A stretch of DNA of 64,000 nt from Gerris lacustris. Its lineage: Eukaryota > Arthropoda > Insecta > Hemiptera > Gerridae. The stretch covers positions 28,794,173 to 28,858,172 of the forward strand of contig OX578279.1 in NCBI GenBank assembly GCA_951217055.1, written 5' to 3'. The translations under genes and the position numbers were made by a program. This document shows positions 10,144 to 21,605 of this stretch, piece by piece. The first letter of the stretch is position 1. Each line of letters starts with the position of its first letter. The notes under the pieces are model-generated. The model did no database searches, had not been told where the DNA came from, and saw nothing but the letters and a program-made list of their open reading frames with translations.

Positions 10144-12498
10144 CTATTTATTTTTATTAATATTGGATATAATATTTGCATAAATATTACTTAATTTATT
10201 GGTGTCTTGTTTCAAGTTAATGTTGTTCGTGTTAGATTTTATGTATAACATTTCAAGTGTAAGTCGTTTTTGGTGGTGTTTTTCAGTGTGTAAGATATTA
10301 TAGTTATCTGTGTCTAACGTGTGTTTATTATTGTGTGCGTGTTCTGAAATGGCTGTGTTAGTGTTGTTGTTAGAGATGTCTTTAATATGTTGATGGAATC
10401 TGTTTTTGAATTGTTGTGAAGTTTCACCTATATATGTGGCAGGACAATTTTTACAATTAATTTGGTATACAACATTACTTTGTTGTATAGGAGGAATGGG
10501 ATCTTTGAGTTTAGAGTATAAAAAGGATTTTAAAGTTGTGGAATTTTTTTGGGCTATTTTAATATTATTATAAGGTTGAAACAGTTTTTTAATTTGTTCA
10601 GTGGTGTGTTTTATATAAGGTAGGGTGTAGTATTTGGCTAATACGGGAGGGGCAGCATTAAGGGAGTTGTTATTATTATTATTATTATTAAAATTATTGG
10701 TTTGTGTGGTGTTTAAATTGTTATTATTATTGGTGTATTGGGGAGTTATATTGTTATTTGTGTGTTTTAGGAGAAGTTGTTTAATTATTTTGTCAGGGTA
10801 ACTATTTTTATTAAGTGTATCTTTTATGAATGATATTTTTTCCTTATGAAATTGTTTATCAGAGAGAGTAAGGGTTTGATTTATGAAATTATTAGCACAG
10901 TTTATTTTGTAAGAATAAGGTTGGTGTGAATGGAAATGAAGTAATCTACCTGAATATGTGGGTTTAGTGTAATGTTTATAGGTTAATTTGTTATCGTTAG
11001 TTTTTATTATCTTTATGTTAAGGAAAGGAAGGGCATTGTTCTCTTCGGATTCTATGGTGAATTTGAGGTTGGGATGGTAGTTATTAAAGCTGTTAAGTAG
11101 GGAGGGTATGTGATCTTTGTTGATTACGAAAAAACTGTCATCAACATATTTTTTGACAAATTTAATGTGGGGATTAAATTGGGGTATTATATCTTGGAAT
11201 ACTTTGTCTAAGACAATGTCAGCAATAATGGGTGATAGAGGGTCGCCCATGGGGAGACCTTTTTTTTGTAAATAAAGGATGTCGTTGTGGGAGAAATAAG
11301 TGGAGTCAAGGCAAAAATCTACTATGTCATAGTAGAGGGGTTTAGAAATTTGGGTGTGGGAGAAGATTTTGGGCCAAAGGGACTTGGTGAGATCTTTTGC
11401 TAAATTAAGGGGAATGGACGTGAACAGAGATTGGACATCTAGTGAGATGAGTGAATCATTTGGATCTAGGTCGGGGATATCTTTGATTTGATCAATTAGT
11501 TGATAAGAGTTGGAGATATTAAAATCATAGCTGTTCCTAAAGGGGGATAATAAGTTTGAGAGAAATTTGGATAGGTTGTAAGAAGGGGAGTTTATACAAG
11601 AAACTATGGGTCTAAGAGAAACAGGATTTTTGTGTATTTTGGGAAGAGCATAAATTCTAGGAGGGACAGCTGTATAATTTGTTAAAGTTTTTTTAGTTGG
11701 GAAATTGATTATTTTTTCTTCATGTAAACGATTAATAAGTTTGTTATGTTGAGTTTGTCTTTTAAGTGTGGGATCTCTTTGTTTATCTTTGTTTTTGTAT
11801 TTAGGTATCATTGTGTAAGTGTTTGTGTCTTGTATTAGTTGATTGAATTTATCTGTGTATTCTGATTTGTTCATAATGACTGTAGTGTTACCTTTATCCG
11901 CTTTAAGTATTAAAATGTCTGGGTTATTTTTTATGAATTGCTTTGTTTTTCTGATGGACGAGTTAATGAAGGAATCATGTTTAGTGTGGTTGATCTTTTT
12001 ATGTGTGTTGTGTAATGAATTAGTTATAATATTAGTAAATTTGCCGCGTAGTTCGTTTTTTAAGTCAATGTTTTCGTTAGTGTTTTCTATTATGTGTTCG
12101 GTGTCTTTTATTATATCAAAAATTTGTTTTTTATTAATGTTCTTAGTATAACAGAATTTAGGTCCAAGAGACAATATATATTTTACTTCTGGAGGAATAA
12201 TTACATTAGTAAGATTGTTTATCCAGTTATCATTGAATTTAAAAGAGTTAGATATTATAGTGTTTTGTTTGTTTAAAAGTTTATCAAATTTAGATTTTTG
12301 AATATCTTTGATAGCTCTAATGTGTTTTTCGGAGGTTATTTTTATATGAGATCTACATTCTTCAGTGAGGTGTTTGTTGGATGATATTATAGAAAAAAAC
12401 TTATTTGTAATATTATTAATATGGTCTTTATTATGTTTATTCCAACAAATCTCCTTCTCTCCTATATATACTACAAGTCCACAAAATACCCTTTCTAC
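10144..12498 (-). CDS. PLE reverse transcriptase / GIY-YIG endonuclease
   Basis: The frame is open from 12498 to the stop at 10144 (784 codons plus stop). No ATG lies in the first 109 codons, yet family-like sequence (VIIPPEVKYILSLGPKFCYT) begins there, so translation probably starts upstream, after splicing, or on a truncated template. Counting from the conserved SLGPKFC segment (residue 2 of the part beginning at 12174): KADKGNTTVI near 91-100, LPKIHK near 177-182, LISLDVQSLFTSIP near 242-255, KGLPMGDPLSP near 305-315, the catalytic YVDD at 343-346, and LPFLNI near 382-387. An Asn-rich linker (about 474-503) comes from an ATT/GTT-type repeat. Then comes a C-terminal GIY-YIG domain (VVYQINCKNC at 568-577, YIGET at 581-585, Arg 591, Glu 641). 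PLE proteins copy RNA into DNA at nicked targets. The frame is intact apart from its start. Confidence 0.88.
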   Translation of the reverse strand, partial: VERVFCGLVVYIGEKEICWNKHNKDHINNITNKFFSIISSNKHLTEECRSHIKITSEKHIRAIKDIQKSKFDKLLNKQNTIISNSFKFNDNWINNLTNVIIPPEVKYILSLGPKFCYTKNINKKQIFDIIKDTEHIIENTNENIDLKNELRGKFTNIITNSLHNTHKKINHTKHDSFINSSIRKTKQFIKNNPDILILKADKGNTTVIMNKSEYTDKFNQLIQDTNTYTMIPKYKNKDKQRDPTLKRQTQHNKLINRLHEEKIINFPTKKTLTNYTAVPPRIYALPKIHKNPVSLRPIVSCINSPSYNLSKFLSNLLSPFRNSYDFNISNSYQLIDQIKDIPDLDPNDSLISLDVQSLFTSIPLNLAKDLTKSLWPKIFSHTQISKPLYYDIVDFCLDSTYFSHNDILYLQKKGLPMGDPLSPIIADIVLDKVFQDIIPQFNPHIKFVKKYVDDSFFVINKDHIPSLLNSFNNYHPNLKFTIESEENNALPFLNIKIIKTNDNKLTYKHYTKPTYSGRLLHFHSHQPYSYKINCANNFINQTLTLSDKQFHKEKISFIKDTLNKNSYPDKIIKQLLLKHTNNNITPQYTNNNNNLNTTQTNNFNNNNNNNNSLNAAPPVLAKYYTLPYIKHTTEQIKKLFQPYNNIKIAQKNSTTLKSFLYSKLKDPIPPIQQSNVVYQINCKNCPATYIGETSQQFKNRFHQHIKDISNNNTNTAISEHAHNNKHTLDTDNYNILHTEKHHQKRLTLEMLYIKSNTNNINLKQDTNKLSNIYANIISNINKNK
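12436..12463 (-). repeat. PLE 28-bp terminal inverted repeat, 5' copy
   Basis: Inverted copy of 9558-9585, lying inside the open reading frame near the element's 5' end. Confidence 0.8.
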
Positions 12499-12505
12499 CT
12501 AATTA
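12495..12505 (+). repeat. PLE target-site duplication, right copy
   Basis: CTACCTAATTA, identical to 9547-9557. It also supplies the in-frame stop just upstream of the PLE frame. Confidence 0.75.
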
Positions 12506-12870
12506 ATTTTATTGTTTTATTATAAGTGCCTTATGTAATATGCCTTCTAAATCCTTATTTCCATTAAAAAAAATTTTTTAATGTACTATTGCTAGTAATT
12601 AATCTTAGCCTTAAAATGGTAAAACAAGGGCCCTTAATGAAAGGAGTATATAAATAACCAAACTTAACTTGAAATTCCAGGCACACAGGCAATCTCAAAA
12701 GGTAAACTTATGAATAATTTTATATTCGCGAAAAAGGGTTCTTTTCAGAACAGTGTTAATACGGGCGTGTTTTCCACTTTAGACTCTGATTCCAACATTA
12801 TAAATAATATAAAATTCTTCATATTTAAAATTTATATTTAAGGATGCCAGAATAATTAAGAAACATTATT
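12506..12870. other. AT-rich non-coding DNA
   Basis: Nothing recognised between the PLE and the hAT-like element. Confidence 0.6.
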
Positions 12871-12956
12871 AAAGAATGCAGCGCCGGTGCTACACTTTTG
12901 GCCGCCACAGGCAAGACGGTTTTTGGCCGCCCCATTGGAATGGGATTTTTTTTACC

Positions 12957-12975
12957 GGGGGGGGGGGGGGGGGGG
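12957..12975 (+). repeat. Poly(G) tract
   Basis: Nineteen consecutive G just inside the left end of the hAT-like element. Confidence 0.9.
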
Positions 12976-13596
12976 AGTGGGAGAAGGGTGATTTTTTGGG
13001 GCTTTCCTGCATTTATGTGTTCATACATAAATTAGTTTTTTTCTGGGGCCCTGAAATTTTCTATATAGCCATGTTTTTAATATTATCCTTAGTGGACATT
13101 CTATAGTGAATCATAATGAAACGCGCCTCCTCTGATACTTTATTTTTTATTTTAGATTAGATTAAAAAGTAAATTTTTTCAAATAAGCCAACGTTTGTTA
13201 AATTCGGACAGTCTCTCCTTTCTGGTTCTTGAGGTATAAGTCTATTTTATATATCCTTACTGCTTTTTAAAATAGTGCATGTCACTATTATTATCTATGA
13301 TAGTTTTTGAGTAATAAAGTAAAGTAGGCTATTTTTAAAAACTCAATATTAGAGGAAGGGTACTTCTTTAGATTGTTACTCCCCTATGTTGCATTAGAAT
13401 AAAAATGACTGACTAAATAACTATTAAGAAAAAGAGATGTTTAGTCCAATATAGTTTCGGACCAAGGAATATCCCATTTTTTTATAAGGGAGTAACAGTC
13501 CAAAGAAGAACATTCCGTACACCTTCTTTAGATTGTTACTCCCCTCTGTTTTTTTTATAAGGGGGGTAACAGTGCAGAACTGAGCTTTATATTTTT

Positions 13597-14200
13597 ACTT
13601 TCTCCTTTCTCATATAAAAAGAAAGTAAAAATATTTGTGATGGAGCAAAAATTCAATCTTGAGATTTTGATGAATTTACACGTTTTGAGGTTGAGTCCAA
13701 ATAAGCGGTTTTTAAAAAATGTCTGTCTGTCGTCTGTGCAGACGCCTGGAGCCTAAACTACTGATGGGCTAATTTTGACAAAATTTGGCATACATGTTCA
13801 GCAAAATCATACCCCAAATTAATTTTTGCTTCAATTTTGGAGCCGCTACCCCCTAAAAACTCTGAAAAAACGTTAAAAAAAATTATTTCTCAAAAACGGT
13901 TCCAACGATTTTGATTAAAAAATTCTATAACATATTATAGTCCATTTAAATACGAATCTAACGATATAAGCCGTTTAACCTGGAAAAGTCTAATTCCTAA
14001 GAAAATAGCTTAAAACTCGGAGGGAGAGATCGATTCCCTGCCGAGCCAAGGAGAAGTTTTTTTTAAATTTTGACGAAAATGTTGAATAATAATTAAATGT
14101 ACCAACTAAAACTAATAAATCGAAAACACTGGGCTTAGTAATTATGAACTCGTATATGAAAAAGTTCGTCCGATTTGACTGGGTCCGATTTTTATTTTAT
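13597..14200 (+). repeat. RepB copy nested in the hAT-like element
   Basis: Begins ACTTTCTC...CATATA, contains GTCTGTCGTCTGTGCAGACG, CTGGAGCCTAAACTACT and AATTTGGCATACATGTTCAG, and ends near TATATGAAAAAGTTCGTCC. It aligns by eye with 24049-24630 over its whole length. No coding region. Confidence 0.75.
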
Positions 14201-14724
14201 TATGATTAGGAGAGATACGAGTACATATAACAATTAACAAATTAAGGGAAGGGTAGAAAATATAACAGCAATAAAGGGGTAAGAAAAGAGTTAAGTGAAT
14301 AAATAAAAAAAAGATATGAGGTGTAATGGAAAAGACTTGGAGGGTTAAACGAGAGAAAGAAAGATAAATACATAGATAAATGTATATATGTACTCATATA
14401 ATATCAAAGACAGCCGATAGTTTTTTATGAATAATAAAAAATAAGACCGGTGTAACCAAGAATCAACCCGAAATGCGATTAGCTCGGCTACTTAACTAAA
14501 ACAGCACCTGATAAGGTATTGTCTAGGGGTGTTATTACTAGGGTTCCATCTCTAACTACCTACTTAGTACCTCACGCACATTTATTATCGTTTCGCTACT
14601 ATAGATTTTGTTTTTTAATTTATATAATAAAACAAACTGAGGGCGTCATCGGCCGCCCCCTGAGTTTGGCCGCCACAGGCGGCCGCCTGCCCCGCCTGTG
14701 CGTAGCGCCGGCGCTGAAAGAATG

Positions 14725-15358
14725 TTACCTTATTTAATAAAATTATTTCGTAAATATAAATAATAAAGTATCGGGTCCTTGACGAAAAACTTCCACGATC
14801 TCTTTCATTTTCACGCTTTTAATTATGTATATAATATTTCAGTTAATGTTTATTCAAAGAACCGAGAAATCAATTTTAGATTAATGAATAAGAGCTGTAT
14901 CCCTTTTCCCGTAAAAATTTTGAGATAATAGTGCACAAAATTACATGATTAATTCTGAATCGAGTTTTTTTAGTCCAATCTCTTTGGAAATCTCATCTAT
15001 TGGATTTTCAACTTGTTAGCTTAGTTTACCCATTTATTTGTTGAAGCTTTGTCTTTGAGAGGAAATTAATTAAAAATATTCATAGCTTGCTCGGATCCTA
15101 TTGTTGGACCAATGTTCACCTGAGATTAGAAAATATTTTGATTGCCAGTGGGGTCACACTTCACTTCTTAAGCGATATTAGATTTTCACAGACGGGTAAT
15201 TCTAATATAGGAACATGTGTGGGCTCGACAAATCATCCAAATTTGATAAGTACTTTTAAAAAATATATAGGTGTTAACAAAATAAAGTTATTCTTTCGAT
15301 TCCCAGTACGGTCCCACTTATTTTTAAGCAATATTAAATTTAAAAGGTAAAACTTATA
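14725..15358. other. AT-rich non-coding DNA
   Basis: No recognisable gene or element. Confidence 0.5.
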
Positions 15359-15359
15359 T

Positions 15360-15530
15360 CTAACTGTGGACTTTAATTATGACATACCCAAATAAAATTT
15401 GATCAAATTCGGATAAGTAGTTCAAGATGGTGGTTAGTGAAAGATAGACTGATAGACGCGAGACCCCATGATGTGAGACATGTTCTCTGATGTCTGAAAC
15501 ATATTTATATCGAGGAATAGTTTTATTCGG
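15360..15530 (-). repeat. Degenerate RepA fragment
   Basis: Reads like RepA in reverse: a GACATACCCAAATAAAATTT block, then AGATAGACTGATAGACG, then TTCTCTGATGTCTGAAAC, in RepA order but diverged. Confidence 0.5.
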
Positions 15531-16476
15531 TGAAATAAATAAAAATCTTTTTCTAGAATGATCAAAAGCCCGTTGCTTACTGGTATGCTTGCAAGCAATT
15601 AGTCTCTTCAAAGTTCCTTTCCATTTATAAAATCGATATAATAATCTTGTATCTAATGATATGAAATTGTTTTGGATATAATATCGTTTTCTTTCTCTCT
15701 CCAATGCTAAAAGGTCAATTTAAAAAGGTAAATCTTTTATTTCCTTGGTTTCGATTTTCACAACTTCTCTATATATTCCGATCGATGAGGCTTTTTGGAA
15801 ATTTAAATTTATTCCATACAGGTGGGAATTTCAAATCGGACAGGGTAATGATAAATTATTCATGGTTCGATACTGCTGAATACTACTCCTTGTGCCCTTT
15901 TCCTCAGACACTAGGTTGAATTTCCTCTTCCCTTGCTTTTACAAATCAGCATAATTTATCAGTTATTAAACTTTTGGGTTTAACTTAATTTATTTATGAT
16001 TTTCTCTGGTAGGTATAGAATAAAAAAAAATCTTTAACATGTCCTTATAATTTCTTCTACGCAGTCTAAATTTGATAGAATTTAATCTCTGTTAGAACTA
16101 TTACATCGACTAATTCTATTTATTTCCACTTGTCTCGTTAAGAATAATGATTACTAGTGGTTAGCCGCCTTTGTATAGTTAACTTACTTTAAGTTGAGAG
16201 AGATATTTTTCTTTGTTCTTAAATTTGGAACTTGATATTGGTAGACTCAAACCAGTCTTTCTGGTTTGAATATATTTAGTTAAGTTGAAGATTATTTAGT
16301 TACAAACCAATATTTGGTTAAGATCATAGTAATTCTGTATAGAGTAGACCTCACTTACAAAAAAGAAATAAATAAAAATATAGAAATACTTGTATACATA
16401 GATTTAATGACTCGAAGGAACATCCATTCCAAATTTCAAGAAAAAAATTGTAAATTTAAATACATATATATTTTAT
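15531..16476. other. AT-rich non-coding DNA
   Basis: Nothing supported. Confidence 0.5.
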
Positions 16477-16795
16477 TACTTTCTCGTATACGTAATATAT
16501 ATATATATATGTAATAATATACATATTATGTAAAGCGAAAGTATTTTATTACACGTTTTGAGGTCCCCTGAGTTCAAAAAGTAGTTTTTAAAAAATTTAT
16601 TTCTGCAGTCTGTGCAGCCTGAACTGCTGGGCCGATTTAGATGTAATTTGGTATGCAGGTTCAGAGAAATCATATCCCGAGCCGAAATCGATAAATTAAT
16701 ATTAGCTATAAATTTGGGAGCACTATCTACATCTATATGAGAAAGTTTGTCTGCGTTGTTTTGGACCGAATTTTTCTTCAAGCTATAAATAGATC
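16477..16795 (+). repeat. RepB copy with internal deletion
   Basis: Starts ACTTTCTCGTATACG and ends TATATGAGAAAGTTTGTCTG plus the GGACCGAATTTTT tail. Internal blocks GTCTGTGCAGCCTGAACTGC and GGGCCGATTTAGATG are present, but the central third of the family is missing. Confidence 0.7.
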
Positions 16796-18734
16796 ATGTC
16801 ACTTTATCTCACAATAACATTTATAAGAATAAAAATACAGCAGTTTTAATAATAAAGTAAACAAAAGCATAAAGGGTTTCCAGGATGACCTCGAAACCCT
16901 AAAAACGAAATAATGGTACCTTTTAGTAGTATTTTGCTAGCGTTTAGTGGTGTAGATACTTAGAAACTTTAAAAAGTTTTAAATATGTATTCTGAAAGTG
17001 AAACTAATGGAAACATTAGTGATGATAAGCTTGTGTGTGTTACTAAATTTTGCATTAGTTTCATTGCCGGGTTATTTTGAGACTACAAGTTTAAACTGAT
17101 AGTTGTTTTATAAACGTTGTTTGAGAAACTGTGAATAATACAATAGGAAGATTTAGTAGATACAGTATCTGTTTACATCCCACTAGAGTTGTGTTTCTAA
17201 GTTATATGATGTGGTTTTAACTCAGAGGTAGAAACTTTCAACATACGATCAATATACCTTCTACTTATACGAGGCTCTAGCCGTTGTGGAAAAAAAGGAA
17301 TCCATGAATAAGTACAAAATACTTTTTTTTTACTATGCCGCTGCCTAAATCTGTGACTAAATCTTTTCAAATGTAGTCACATTTCTTCAGGACTCCCTAG
17401 ATACTGTAGAAAAGCCCCATATTCAATAAAATATCCCTTCCTTTGCCTTTTCGTAGTAAAAAAAACGCAATTGGTCGTTCTAGTTCTCTGGCAGAGTAAG
17501 AAATAACTTCTAACCTTTGAATTAGAATTTGGTACATTGCAACACTAAAAAAATTGTTTTACATGAATATTGTATTAGCTCTGTTTACGCATTGATATTT
17601 TTTAGGGTTTCTATTCGCAGAAGTCGATTGAGGTATAAAATAGATTCCCGAATCTACATTAAGTAATATTCTCTCTTAACATTCACTATTTTGGTTGGAC
17701 AGTAAACTGATTCAGTTTTACTGTTAGAATTAAATTCCTTAGGAACTCTTAAAGCTAATTCCACTAATTATTATCAATAAGATTCTTACGAACTACAATT
17801 TGAACTTTATTTTTTTTTTTAAATATGCAAATATTGGCTACCTAATAAATGATGAATTTTAATTTAACTAGATAATAATAAATATCCAATCTAATGTATA
17901 AATCTTATTCATCCTATATTAGTATATATTCGCATGTAAAGAATAGTGTCTGTGGGTTTGTTTGCTTCTTTTTTTATACTAATAAACAGATTTATGTCGA
18001 TCTTGATGGAATTTTACACACTTCCTTCAGCACAAGAGGTAATGGTCACTCAATTAGTCCCCGGGGACTTCAGCTAGTAATATAAAATAGCCCATCATAT
18101 TCAAATTCTTTAACCATTAGCACCTTTTAATTATTTTTTTGTAATGTAGCAATGATTTGAACAAATGTCGTGCTTCGAACAAAGTCATGTGCTGTTTAAT
18201 TTTTATTGATACAACAGATTTCATTAAAAGACTAGGAGCTAATTAGGATTTTTCATTTTCTAAAACAATTTTAATTGATACTCTAGGCATTTTATATAGC
18301 TGTGTAGTTGAACTAATTCTGGCGAAGGATAGGAAATAAGTATGCTCAGTTTTGCTGAATGGGGATTTTCTATAGGTTGCAATTGAAGCTTCGTGTAAAA
18401 AACAACTCTACTATAACTCGTCTTTGTTTTTATTCTACTGTGTTTTACCCTTTACTCGGTTCTATTTTTTAGTTGAGATGATATTCGTAAGGGGGTATTC
18501 ATATGCCACGTTCACTCAAAATCTTACATGTTGAAGCGAATATCCCTTGTTTTGAATGTATTATATGCTTCTAGTAAATCTAATGAAGTGTAAAGGTAAC
18601 TGTTTGTTTAGTTATAATTTTTAGTAAATACTTTTTACCAATACATTTGCTCATACTTTAAATAAGTAAGTTTATTGGACTGCGTTTCTCAATAGAAGCG
18701 ATCCTTTGTTATTTTTCAAATTAGAAACGTGCTG
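16796..18734. other. AT-rich non-coding DNA
   Basis: About 1.9 kb with only short chance frames. No element ends or RNA gene seen. Confidence 0.5.
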
Positions 18735-19256
18735 CAGGGGCGGATGGGGGCATCGGAAGACTGGAAATTTCCCGAAGTGCCGCTAAGGCGATAGGCGACT
18801 ATAAAAATGAAACATTGGTCCGACAAATCGAACAAGTTTTCCTCCTTTGATTTCTTTTTACTGAGGAAGCAAGTGCAAGTATTCCAGCGAAGCACTTTTG
18901 TAGTTCTTTATATCGTAATTAACCTGCAATTTTCGACGCCTATTTTATTTTATCACATATTTACCGCTATTCTATTGTAGCTTTAGTTATCGCATTATTA
19001 TATTGTGTTATCAAACGAATTGTAATATTTTTATCATTATTTTACTAAAATTTGAACTTTTGTATTTAGTTGACAAAGAATGAGTTTTGAGGGAGGTGGC
19101 CCCATGATGTGGATGGGGGAAAATTGAACATTAGATATTATGACGCCGGTTGGTACGTTTTTCCTTGCCGGACATATGTTTCCCATACCGGACGTTTTTC
19201 CCTTGACGCCCTTTTTTTGTTAGTACGTTTTCCCCACCTCCACATCCGGCCCCCTG
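18735..19256. mobile_element. hAT-like MITE
   Basis: The left end is CAGGGGCGGATGGGGGCATC and the right end is the complement of CAGGGGGCCGGATGTGGAGG. GC is much higher than in the surroundings at both ends. It shares its ends and inner blocks (CCGGCGTCATAATAT on the opposite strand, GAAATTTCCCGAAG) with the shorter copy at 59087-59345. No clear 8-bp duplication here (ACGTGCTG against CACATTGT). No coding capacity. Confidence 0.65.
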
Positions 19257-21274
19257 CACATTGTTAGACGCCCGATTGATTCCTATAGTTAAATTTTAGA
19301 GATCATATTTCTTCTTATTATTGCGCATTCGAAGTACGTTATTTTTGAGCTTTTTACTATTTTAATTATTCACTTCATTGGTGTGTTTTTTTAATTTTTG
19401 CATTGTTTCTAAAATTTAAATAACATTATTTTTATGAATACTTCTTGTATATTTCAACTAACTATACAACTGTTTAACTCAAACTGATGGAAATAATACA
19501 ATTGTGACAAATAACCGATGTTGGTTAGATTAACATCAACTCTGCGGTAAAATAGCTCTTTCCTCATGTGAAGTTACTGAAAACAAGTGTAAAACATTTT
19601 TTTTTTTCGTATTATACATTTTTATGTTTAATACAATTATAGTCATCAGAATTTTACAATATTTATTTTACTCATGTACATTATATAAAATGTCTCTTTT
19701 AGCTGATACCTAATAATATTCCTGCTTTTTTGATTCGTGTATAATAGTACTAAATGAAGAGAAGTTATAAACGCGTGGCTAGGTAAGTTAGATTTGATTG
19801 CTAAGTATGGTACAAGGCTCAGAGTAATCTGCATAGTAATGACCAACAAGGTAAGCACCTTTTCCACCGTCTCGCACAGCATTTTAATGACTTAGCTCAT
19901 TCATTCTCCTCTATCAAATCACTCTGCTTGTTAGATTATATCCAATTCTAATTCAATATGCCTTGGACAGTTTGATAGAATCATTAAACATAGATTGGAT
20001 TTCCATCTCAACTAAGAATATTTTAACATTGTAAACTAGGCAAGCTATTAATGAAACAAGTTAATACAAACTCTTTCAACAAAAAAGCTCTTTTATCAAT
20101 GTAGTTTCCCCTATTTTAATTATTTCTTGACGTATATATTAGTAATGAATTTGAAACTCCCAGTCAATGAATGTAAGGACGTGGTACTTCTATAGCAATA
20201 GTATGTGGCAAAAAATCGGCGTCAATATTTTTTTGGGCATTGAATCTACATATCGACATTCTAATGATTTTTCCATGAAGTGAAACCAGTACGTATTTGT
20301 TTAATTGATATAGTAGATAGATCTTAAGGTGTGAAATTATGAAACATTAATCCATTTTGATTATCATTTGCTCCGCAAGGAGCTCTGATATCATTTTATA
20401 TAAAATTTAGAACTTCTATCGGCGAAATATTGTACTACAATGAATACAAGTGAAAATCAGTCTATCCTCCCATTATATTCTAACTTCTTGGCATGATATT
20501 TAAGAGCGTCACATTTTGAATGTGTTATATTGAAACTTCAGCCCGCCGCCTATCGTCAAAATATTGTACTATAAATGAAAACCTTTTGACCTCCTGTTAA
20601 ATCCTATAACTTCTTCAATACTTCACATTTTTCATGTCGTTTTTCGCGAGACGGAACTTTCTTCTGCATTCCTGAGCCAAAACATATCTATGTTACAACC
20701 AAAAACAAAGTAACTTGCGATTGTTGTGAGTCCATGGTAAAATAAGTGTTTTTCACATCAGTGTCTATATTGCACTACTGAAGAGTATAAAGGGTTGCCT
20801 TACGTTCATATTATGTATCTAATAAATTACTTGCAAATATTTAATATTTGATATTTTTCTAAAGCATTCTCCAAGGCTTAAGGCGATTTACCTGCACGTA
20901 AATTAATGTAATGTGACAATTGTATATTTATACACGTATTTTATGTGACAATAAATGTATATTTATCTGTATATATTGCTATAGCAGTTTTCTTATATTG
21001 ATATGAAAATGATTTAATTTGAATTTTATTATTTTTAAAGTTGTATAAAATTTGAATCCTCGATAAAATAGTCTGCCAATTAGATAGTTGCCTCGTGTTC
21101 TGTATACATCAACAATTGTTTGCTTTTACTACCCATTATTGTCAAATTTATTTAATTTCCCCCCTTTTTTTAATCCATCAAATTTTATTTTTATATGAAT
21201 AAAAGTATCAATTTTACAATTCTTAACAACCTAGTCCTAGTTCAATACTAGTACAATACTAACATTAGTTTAAC
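19257..21274. other. Non-coding DNA with a weak duplicated motif
   Basis: Two diverged copies of a segment containing AACTTC...ATCG...AATATTGTACTA occur at about 20410-20450 and 20535-20575. Nothing else recognised. Confidence 0.45.
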
Positions 21275-21605
21275 TATCTGCGGGCTACTCTCGCCTCGCC
21301 AAACCATTCTTTTAATTTCTTAAAAATTCGTTTTAAATATAATAAATAATGGTGACCTTATGCGCATGTTGAAGAGGAAGAAATTGGCGCAGATGTTTGA
21401 AACTTATATGGGACCAACAATGTGCTAATTATGACCTACTATCCAAATTTTATTAAGATCGGATAATAGTTGTTAAGATATGTTACTTTCGCAAAAATTG
21501 AGTGGTAGGCCGACAGACAGACAGACACGGGATAAAAAAATGATAGTTCTTCAAAAAGATCACATAGCTCTCGTTCGTTACCTTTGGTAACCTCGGGAGC
21601 AAAAA
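21275..21605 (+). repeat. RepA copy, diverged
   Basis: RepA blocks are present in order: TATCTGCGGGCTACT, GCGCATGTTGAAGAGGAAG, ATATGGGACCAACAATG, AAGATATGTT, GACAGACAGACAGACACGG, GATCACATAGCTCTCG and the GGTAACCTCGGGAGCAAAAA end. Confidence 0.7.

Larger units (their letters stand above)
9558..12494 (-). mobile_element. Penelope-like retroelement (PLE), 5' incomplete or unusual
   Basis: The element runs right to left. It carries one long frame with PLE reverse transcriptase and GIY-YIG endonuclease, a 3' non-coding part of about 590 bases, and exact 11-bp flanking duplications. A 28-bp segment occurs at both ends in inverted orientation (9558-9585 and 12436-12463). This fits the inverted terminal pieces known in PLEs rather than direct LTRs. 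The 5' copy overlaps the open reading frame, so the N-terminus may be cut or made by a fused terminal piece. A hammerhead-like motif lies at 9623-9651. Confidence 0.85.
12871..14724. mobile_element. Non-autonomous hAT-like element with perfect 8-bp TSD
   Basis: The element proper is 12879-14716. Its terminal inverted repeats are CAGCGCCGGTGCTACAC on the left and the complement of CAGCGCCGGCGCTACGC on the right. AAAGAATG stands immediately outside both ends (12871-12878 and 14717-14724). An exact 8-bp duplication and CAG...CTG tips are hallmarks of hAT transposons. No transposase is encoded. GC-rich GGCCGCC blocks lie just inside both ends. A RepB copy (about 13597-14200) and a 19-base poly(G) tract lie inside. 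Confidence 0.8.

Noticed and set aside
11843..12151. 102-codon + strand frame inside the PLE
   Set aside because: Antisense shadow of the PLE reverse transcriptase gene.
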